Source: Lentisphaeria bacterium | GTDB taxonomy: Bacteria; Verrucomicrobiota; Lentisphaeria; Victivallales; UBA1829 | Direction: 5' to 3' | NCBI GenBank assembly: GCA_003526375.1 | Contig: DPDG01000056.1 | Coordinates: 1-37,864, forward strand | Length of the DNA: 37,864 nt | Shown: in pieces, positions 32,745 to 37,864 of the stretch | Layout: each line of letters begins with the position of its first letter | How positions within the stretch are numbered: the stretch's first letter is position 1 | Notes under the pieces: generated by a model | What the model saw: the letters and a program-made list of their open reading frames with translations, nothing else | What the model was told of the DNA's origin: nothing | Database searches by the model: none | Translations under genes and position numbers: made by a program

Positions 32745-34025
32745 ATGAAGGAACGGAATACGGTCAGAATCGGAATGATCGGACTGGGGCCGCGGACGGA
32801 AACCCTGCTGGCTTCGATTTTTATTTTGGCGGAACAGGGCGGTGTCGAAGTCACCGCCGTATGCGATGTTCTGGAAGAGCGCATCGCAAAAATCCTGGGA
32901 ATCTTCGAAACCCACAACGCAAAGAAACCCGCCGTTTACAAGGATTACCGTGAACTGATCTCGGACCGGAATGTGGATGCGGTGCTTGTCCCGACCTCCT
33001 GGAATTCGCATCTGCCGATTGCATGTGACGCCATGCGCATGGGAAAATATGTAGGAATCGAGGTCGGCGGCGCGGCGTCCACGGAGGAACTCTGGCAACT
33101 GGTTCATGCTTCCGAATCAACCGGCGTGTCCTGCATGATGCTTGAGAACTGCTGTTACGGCCGCAACGAACTCCTTGTCCTGAACATGGTCCGCAAAGGC
33201 ATGTTCGGAGAACTGATTCACTGCGCCTGCGGTTATGAACATGACCTCAGTGAAATGGCATGCGATATTGAAAAGGGACACGAACGCGCGATTCACAATC
33301 TGCGCCGTAACTGCGACCTTTACCCGACACACGGGCTCGGACCCGTGGCAAAGATTCTCCGGATCAATCGCGGCAACCGTTTTCTCAGCCTCACCTCCAC
33401 AGCCTCCAAAGCGCGCGGTTTCGCCGCATATGCAGAGGAAAAAGGCTGGAAGGGGACCATGGGGAACCATGTCTTCAATGAAGGAGATGTGATCACGACA
33501 GTCATCCGGTCCGCAAATGGAGAAACAATCACTTTGACGCACAGCGTCTCGCTTCCGCGCCCGTATTCACGCGACGGCAGGGTGCAGGGAACGAAAGGCA
33601 TCTGGATGGAGGATACGGACGGCATTTACGTGCATGGCATCAGCCCCTGTTACGAAAAGATTGATGTTGCCGGCAATCCCTATCTGGTTCACGAGTGGAA
33701 CAGGACTTCCGACTTCTATGAAAAGTATGACCATCCGATCTGGCAGGAATACCGCGACAATCCGGTCGGCGGGCATGGCGGCATGGACTCTCTCGCGCTT
33801 CAGGCGTTTTTCGATGCGGTCCGCAACCGGACGGTGACGCCGATCGACGTTTATGACTGCGCCGCATGGATGAGTGTAACGTGTCTTTCCGAACAGTCGA
33901 TCGCCATGGGCAGCATGCCTGTTGCCTTCCCTGATTTCACAAACGGCAAATGGATCAGCCGGAAGCCGGAACTTCCCGGCCGCTGGTCGCTGAATGAAGT
34001 CTACGAAGACTGTTTCAAGGCATAA
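32745..34025 (+). CDS. Gfo/Idh/MocA oxidoreductase, GH109-like
   Basis: ATG 32745 has GGAGAG eight bases upstream and gives 426 residues. An upstream in-frame ATG at 32547 overlaps the CBS gene. The Rossmann N-terminus 'VRIGMIGLGPRTETLL' binds NAD(P). 'AVLVPTSWNSHLPIACDAMRMGKYVGIEVG' and 'MLENCCYGRNELLVLNMVRKGMFGEL' follow. The C-terminal 'CDLYPTHGLGPVA' and 'GGHGGMDSLALQAFFDAV' are signatures of the GH109 branch, whose NAD-dependent glycosidases cleave alpha-N-acetylgalactosamine. No signal peptide or Tat motif is seen, so this one is cytoplasmic. The sugar specificity is not certain. Confidence 0.87.
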   Translation: MKERNTVRIGMIGLGPRTETLLASIFILAEQGGVEVTAVCDVLEERIAKILGIFETHNAKKPAVYKDYRELISDRNVDAVLVPTSWNSHLPIACDAMRMGKYVGIEVGGAASTEELWQLVHASESTGVSCMMLENCCYGRNELLVLNMVRKGMFGELIHCACGYEHDLSEMACDIEKGHERAIHNLRRNCDLYPTHGLGPVAKILRINRGNRFLSLTSTASKARGFAAYAEEKGWKGTMGNHVFNEGDVITTVIRSANGETITLTHSVSLPRPYSRDGRVQGTKGIWMEDTDGIYVHGISPCYEKIDVAGNPYLVHEWNRTSDFYEKYDHPIWQEYRDNPVGGHGGMDSLALQAFFDAVRNRTVTPIDVYDCAAWMSVTCLSEQSIAMGSMPVAFPDFTNGKWISRKPELPGRWSLNEVYEDCFKA

Positions 34026-34119
34026 ACGTCATACCGGTGCGCCGGAATATAAGCTTTCGGCGCATGTTCCGGCGGAAGATTCAGTCATCCGGATCAATGT
34101 CCCGTAGAGAAGCCTGAAG

Positions 34120-34139
34120 AAATTGTCACGTGATAATTT
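34120..34139. promoter_or_regulatory. Upstream LacI-type operator O1
   Basis: AAATTGTCACGTGATAATTT is symmetric except for one pair. Its 16-bp core (34123-34138) recurs in inverse orientation at 34193-34208. The centres lie 72 bp apart, about seven helical turns, and flank the promoter at 34164-34191. Confidence 0.7.
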
Positions 34140-34163
34140 CTTTGTTTTTTTCATCTTGCCCTC

Positions 34164-34191
34164 TTGACAAAACAGGATTTTCATTTATAAT
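34164..34191 (+). promoter_or_regulatory. Consensus promoter of the lacI-type gene at 34242
   Basis: TTGACA (34164-34169) and TATAAT (34186-34191) match consensus with a 16-base spacer. The candidate operator O2 begins two bases downstream of the -10, over the start of transcription. Confidence 0.85.
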
Positions 34192-34192
34192 T

Positions 34193-34210
34193 AATTATCA
34201 CGTGACAATA
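34193..34210. promoter_or_regulatory. Downstream LacI-type operator O2
   Basis: AATTATCACGTGACAATA contains the exact reverse complement of the O1 core. It covers the predicted transcription start, a position that would block initiation when bound. Confidence 0.7.
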
Positions 34211-34241
34211 ATATAATCTGAATAATCCAAGGTTTTGAATC

Positions 34242-35264
34242 ATGGTAGCGCAGAAAGACATTGCCCTGAAATTAGGAATCAGCCGGACGGCTGTTTCCGC
34301 GATCTTGTCAGGAGGTCCGAACGCGGAGAAATTCCGCCCGGCAATGCGCCGCAAGGTATTGAAAGCCGCGGAGGAACTCGGATATCAGCACAATGCGCTG
34401 GCACGGGCGATCCGGACGGGAAAAAACAATGTCATCGGTTTCATTACCCAGGGGCTCCAGAATGAATACACGGGACGTCTCCTCAAGGGCATTGTCGAGC
34501 TGACTTCGCAGAAAGATTTTTTTGTCAAGATCATTCCTATTGAGCAGGAGCGGGACGCCTCCATGCTTGCAAAACAATGTATCGGGCAGTGCCTTGCGGG
34601 AGTCATCATCTATGACATCGCGGAGCCGGAGTTTCTCTCCATTCTGCATGACATGCTGAAAAAACATCGTATTCCCCTCGTCATTGCCGGCGGCAGTCCC
34701 GACGTCGGCCAATGCCTGCGTATTTCATCCGATACGCTTCAGGGCGGGCGCATCGCATTCGAGTATCTTTACAGCCTCGGGCACCGCACTTTCGCTCTGC
34801 CCTCGGATTATTCCTGGGCGGCGTATTCCCAGAATTTGCTCAAAGGGTTTGCAGACGCCGCGGAAGACGCAGGAATTCAACTTGCCGATCAGGCTCTCTG
34901 GCGTGATCCGGATAAAACAAACATTGACTCTCTCTGTGACAGACTGGTCGGAAAAATGCCGTCCGCATGTTTCTGCAATACGGATTTTCTTGCTTTGCAG
35001 GTAATCACGGGGCTTCAGAAACGCAATATCCGGGTGCCGGAGGACATCTCCGTCATGGGACGCGGCAACCTCAAATTCTGCATGTCCTGCTGTCCGGAAA
35101 TCACAAGTATAGATGAAAATCTCTCTGAAATCGGTCAACGTGCAACGACTCTTCTTCTGGAACATATTGACGGCAATGACACAGTCCCTTATCTGGAATA
35201 TTTTCCGCATAAACTGGTAATCAGAAACTCAACGGCATCTGCTCCGGCAGAGAAAGGAATATGA
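34242..35264 (+). CDS. LacI-family transcriptional regulator
   Basis: This is a complete 340-residue LacI protein. Residues 3 to 22 ('AQKDIALKLGISRTAVSAILSG') form the helix-turn-helix, and the hinge follows in 'LGYQHNALARAIRTGKNNVIGFITQ'. The sensor domain shows 'GVIIYDIAEPEF', 'GRIAFEYLYSLGHRTFALPSDYSW', 'PSACFCNTDFLALQVITGL', 'RVPEDISVMGRGNLKF' and 'HKLVIRNSTAS'. Two matching operators flank its own promoter, so autorepression is likely. The stop overlaps the next ATG as ATGA (35261-35264), coupling it to the pilin-like gene. The effector is unknown. Confidence 0.95.
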   Translation: MVAQKDIALKLGISRTAVSAILSGGPNAEKFRPAMRRKVLKAAEELGYQHNALARAIRTGKNNVIGFITQGLQNEYTGRLLKGIVELTSQKDFFVKIIPIEQERDASMLAKQCIGQCLAGVIIYDIAEPEFLSILHDMLKKHRIPLVIAGGSPDVGQCLRISSDTLQGGRIAFEYLYSLGHRTFALPSDYSWAAYSQNLLKGFADAAEDAGIQLADQALWRDPDKTNIDSLCDRLVGKMPSACFCNTDFLALQVITGLQKRNIRVPEDISVMGRGNLKFCMSCCPEITSIDENLSEIGQRATTLLLEHIDGNDTVPYLEYFPHKLVIRNSTASAPAEKGI

Positions 35265-36160
35265 CGATGAAAAATTTCATGGAAAATTTCACATTTATCG
35301 AATTTCTCATGAGGAAAACTTGTAAAGAAGGACAAATTCAATCCGCACCCGGCCCGGCTTTTTCTTTCTTCATTCGATTATTCCATTGTTTTCCCGTTCC
35401 CTCTGACTTCCATGTTCCCTGTCCGCTGTTCCTGCTCCGCAGGACGAAAATAAGAATTTTCACCTTGATCGAGCTTCTTATCGTAATCTCGATCATCGCG
35501 ATTCTCGCAGGCATGCTCCTTCCGGCACTGAACAAGGCCAGGGAAAAGGCATATGACATCAGTTGCAAAAACAATATGAAACAGCTTTTCCTCGGATGGA
35601 CCAATTATCAGGATGATTACAAGGGATGGTTTCCAACCTGCATTACCACCTACATCTATCCAGACAGGGTTCTCCAGCCATATCTGGGCAGAAATGCACT
35701 GAAAGCATTCTACTGCAACTCTGCAAAATTTGAGGTAAAGGGACAGTTCGGCTATTATAACGGCAGAGTTTCCGATTATAAAATCCGCTATAATGGAGCA
35801 ATGGGCAGCAATCTTTATTATCCGCGGAACATCAAGCATTTCAGGGGGCAGGCGACACCTTCAAAGGCCTATGTTTTCGCCGACGCAGGAGATTGCGATA
35901 ATCAGAATGTCGGCTGCTTCACCTATGGATTCGTCCAGTATCTCAACTGTCTTACAGACCCTCCGGCGCAAAGCAGTTGTGCGAGTCCGCAGACAACTTT
36001 CAGGCACAACGCAGCTTCCAATCTCTGTTATCTTTCCGGAAATATCGCTCCCGTTAAAGGATACCGGGGTATCAGCAAGACCGACTTTTACAACCGGGCG
36101 GGGCTCGTCGATCAGGCGCTCTGGGCAAGAGGAGGAAGAACCGGATGGGCTCTGGAGTAA
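35261..36160 (+). CDS. Prepilin-like protein with a long leader
   Basis: ATG 35261 overlaps the LacI stop (ATGA) and has GAAAGGAAT upstream; another ATG at 35267 is in frame. The product is 299 residues. A 66-residue leader precedes FTLIELLIVISIIAIL (from residue 67). The leader end ('SFFIRLFHCFP', 'PSDFHVPC', 'FLLRRTKIRI') matches the leader of the pilin at 27749 without gaps. The mature part has 'ISCKNNMKQLFLGWTNYQDDYKGWFP' and ends in a RHN...SGN motif from residue 248. The residue before Phe is Ile rather than Gly. It precedes the CBM9-like secreted protein by 127 bases and is probably expressed with it. Confidence 0.85.
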   Translation: MTMKNFMENFTFIEFLMRKTCKEGQIQSAPGPAFSFFIRLFHCFPVPSDFHVPCPLFLLRRTKIRIFTLIELLIVISIIAILAGMLLPALNKAREKAYDISCKNNMKQLFLGWTNYQDDYKGWFPTCITTYIYPDRVLQPYLGRNALKAFYCNSAKFEVKGQFGYYNGRVSDYKIRYNGAMGSNLYYPRNIKHFRGQATPSKAYVFADAGDCDNQNVGCFTYGFVQYLNCLTDPPAQSSCASPQTTFRHNAASNLCYLSGNIAPVKGYRGISKTDFYNRAGLVDQALWARGGRTGWALE

Positions 36161-36287
36161 ACTACTGCGATGCAGAGCAAACGGGTATCAGGAATGTCGT
36201 ACAATACATGCCCGATACATCGGATGATCAATTAAAAAAGAATAAAAAACAATTTCTTGAAATATACCATAAGGAGAAAAGACAGAC

Positions 36288-37853
36288 ATGAAACAATCAT
36301 GGAAAAAAATGCTGATCGCAGGCGGAATCTTTCTGCTGACGGCGGCATTCGCGGCGGAGACACTGCCACAGATCAGGAAAACGGTTCAGATTCCGTTCTA
36401 CAGCAACGGCAAACGGATCGAAGCGGTCTGGAAGCAGGCGGATACTCTGACGGGATTCGTCAATCCCCTCAAAGCTTCCGTCGAGCCGTTCACAACACGC
36501 GCGCAAATGCTCTATGACGATAATAATCTGTATCTCAGTCTCGGCGGCTGGTCCCGTCCTGCCTGGAAAGCGGACAGGAATATCAAACGCAGTCTTTTCA
36601 AGGACAACAACTTTGAATTCTTCATCCAGCCCGATCCTGCAAAAAATGTTTATTACCAGATTGCAGTCTCCGAGAACGGACAGCTTCATACCGGAGTCAA
36701 CCGCAACAAAACAGAACTGCCGGGAATCAGGAAAAGCATTGTTTCCGGCAAAGACCACTGGTATGCCAATCTCACGATTCCGCTGCCGGCAATCGGGCTG
36801 AAAGCTCCGGCACAGGCGCAGACAGTCCGCTTCAATGTCTGCCGCTACAATATCGACATGCCGAAAGGAAAGGAACAGCAAAGCTCGTTCGCGGTCCTTG
36901 ACGGTTCTCCGAACTATCATATGCCGGATCAATGGAACGGCGCAGTCATGACTCCGGACAGCGGAACGGCGGCGGTTGTCCGCAGCCAATCGGACAAAGT
37001 GAAAGTCAATCTCCTCCCCGACCCCGGATTCGATTTTGTCAGCAGGGAATTCAAGAATCCTGACATTCAGAGGGTCGAAACTGCACCACTTTCGGACATC
37101 TGGCTGATCCGCGCAACGGGAAACGCCTATCATTTCTACGGTCTCTGGGTGGACGGACTCCTGAAACCGAGCAGGGAATATACGCTCCGTGTCCGCGGCA
37201 GACGCATTGGAAAAGAAGGTTCGTTCGGCGCGATCCAGATTGCCAGAACCCCCGACGGTAAATTCAAAGAGGGAGGCCCGGTGGCATGGGGCATCCCCTT
37301 TACGGAGGAGTTTCAGGAATATTATCTGCCGTTCAAAGCCGCGGAGGGGACGGTAACGCTCGCTCTGTACCGTCTCGGGACACGAGGGAAAGAGACTGGG
37401 ATCGAGGTTGAGAACATCAGTCTGTTCGAGGGAAAAATATCCTCCTTTGAAATCCGCAAGGTCGCTCGCGCAGGAATCAAGAAAATCATCCCCGGAACCG
37501 AAATCCGCCTTCCGGAAAACAGATACGGCAAATCTCCGGAAACGTTGAATGTCCTTGTCATCGGAGACAGCCTGATGTCGCTCACGGACCCGCGCGAAGT
37601 CATCTCCGGACTGAATGTCAAAGCGGACATGCTGACCACCACCGGAACCAATGCGGACGTCTATTACACGGATGAAGACCCGAAAGCGATTTTTGCGAAG
37701 ATGGATCAGGGCGCTTACGACCTTTATATGATCGGCGGACGCGGAGTTCCCGGAAAAATCGGAAAAGAGCTTGCCAAACGCATTGTCAAAAATGTACAGA
37801 ACGGCGCGGGCCTCCTCCTCAATGCTCCCGCTCCCTATGGAAATCTAGTGTAG
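36288..37853 (+). CDS. Secreted CBM9/DOMON-like carbohydrate-binding protein, possibly truncated
   Basis: AAGGAG at 36271 precedes ATG 36288. Residues 1-24 form a signal peptide ('MLIAGGIFLLTAAFAAE'). About residues 33-225 form a CBM9/DOMON-like sandwich ('VWKQADTLTGFVNPL', 'TTRAQMLYDDNNLYLSLGGWSRP', 'NNFEFFIQPDP'), typical of carbohydrate-binding family 9. A second jelly roll follows (about 240-395, 'NLLPDPGFDF' to 'IEVENISLFEG'). From about 430 an alpha/beta domain begins ('LNVLVIGDSLMSL', 'YDLYMIGGRGV'), but the frame stops 11 bases before the window end. The stop is sudden and the last domain looks short, so either the gene is truncated or the end of the sequence is faulty. Confidence 0.7.
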   Translation: MKQSWKKMLIAGGIFLLTAAFAAETLPQIRKTVQIPFYSNGKRIEAVWKQADTLTGFVNPLKASVEPFTTRAQMLYDDNNLYLSLGGWSRPAWKADRNIKRSLFKDNNFEFFIQPDPAKNVYYQIAVSENGQLHTGVNRNKTELPGIRKSIVSGKDHWYANLTIPLPAIGLKAPAQAQTVRFNVCRYNIDMPKGKEQQSSFAVLDGSPNYHMPDQWNGAVMTPDSGTAAVVRSQSDKVKVNLLPDPGFDFVSREFKNPDIQRVETAPLSDIWLIRATGNAYHFYGLWVDGLLKPSREYTLRVRGRRIGKEGSFGAIQIARTPDGKFKEGGPVAWGIPFTEEFQEYYLPFKAAEGTVTLALYRLGTRGKETGIEVENISLFEGKISSFEIRKVARAGIKKIIPGTEIRLPENRYGKSPETLNVLVIGDSLMSLTDPREVISGLNVKADMLTTTGTNADVYYTDEDPKAIFAKMDQGAYDLYMIGGRGVPGKIGKELAKRIVKNVQNGAGLLLNAPAPYGNLV

Positions 37854-37864
37854 CGTCTCTTAAA

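Noticed and set aside
1..37864. CRISPR array, rRNA genes or a complete insertion sequence
   Set aside because: No regularly spaced repeats, no rRNA-like sequence and no intact transposase or recombinase were seen. The only mobile-element trace is the recombinase remnant.

Overview
This window looks like a chromosomal segment of a Lentisphaerota bacterium (Victivallales-like). That is an inference. It rests on several prepilin-like proteins carrying the segment FTLIELLIVIAIIAIL and ending in a RHN...G motif, on very large secreted glycan-active proteins each paired with its own LacI-, GntR- or AraC-type regulator, on an LpxL-type acyltransferase implying a Gram-negative envelope, and on strong GGAG-type ribosome binding sites. 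No rRNA or CRISPR array was seen. One tRNA gene, tRNA-Gln(CUG), is present.

Layout. (1) 1-6050: a LacI-type regulator (5' end outside the window), a prepilin-like protein overlapping it by ATGA, a small secreted carbohydrate-binding-like protein and a 1181-residue secreted TIM-barrel-type protein, closed by a strong hairpin shared with the convergent gene. (2) 6070-10659, minus strand: an M55 D-aminopeptidase, alanine racemase with a lipoprotein, and a flippase-like membrane protein with a pilin-like membrane protein. (3) 10851-13732, plus strand: a compact housekeeping operon ymdB-nadC-ruvA-2H phosphoesterase. (4) 13737-17321: an accessory stretch with a three-gene overlapping cassette (a small unnamed protein, an IbrA-like PAPS-reductase-type protein and an IbrB-like ParB-domain protein), a 670-base AT-rich non-coding stretch, a truncated gene tail with its terminator, and a frameshifted serine-recombinase tail running into the 3' end of tRNA-Gln. 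It looks like a decayed genomic island. (5) 17487-22137: a DUF2271 secreted protein, ribosomal protein S1, an unrecognised acidic protein and an LpxL-like acyltransferase. (6) 22154-37853: carbohydrate-utilisation gene clusters. Two AraC regulators sit divergent to glycan-enzyme genes. A GntR/LacI hybrid regulator precedes a prepilin-like protein and a 1074-residue secreted protein. A CBS protein and a GH109-like oxidoreductase follow. Last come a LacI regulator, a prepilin-like protein and a CBM9-like secreted protein.

The most distinctive pattern is a module seen three times: a sugar-responsive regulator, then a prepilin-like protein (twice coupled by ATGA overlap), then large signal-peptide proteins with carbohydrate-binding or TIM-barrel domains. 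I suggest this is a polysaccharide-utilisation-locus-like organisation in which a pseudopilin takes the place that SusC/SusD hold in Bacteroidota. This is a hypothesis. Near-perfect palindromes beside the regulator promoters (34120-34210, 26229-26291, 27672-27689) are candidate operators. The second candidate system is the three-gene ibr-like cassette next to tRNA-Gln.
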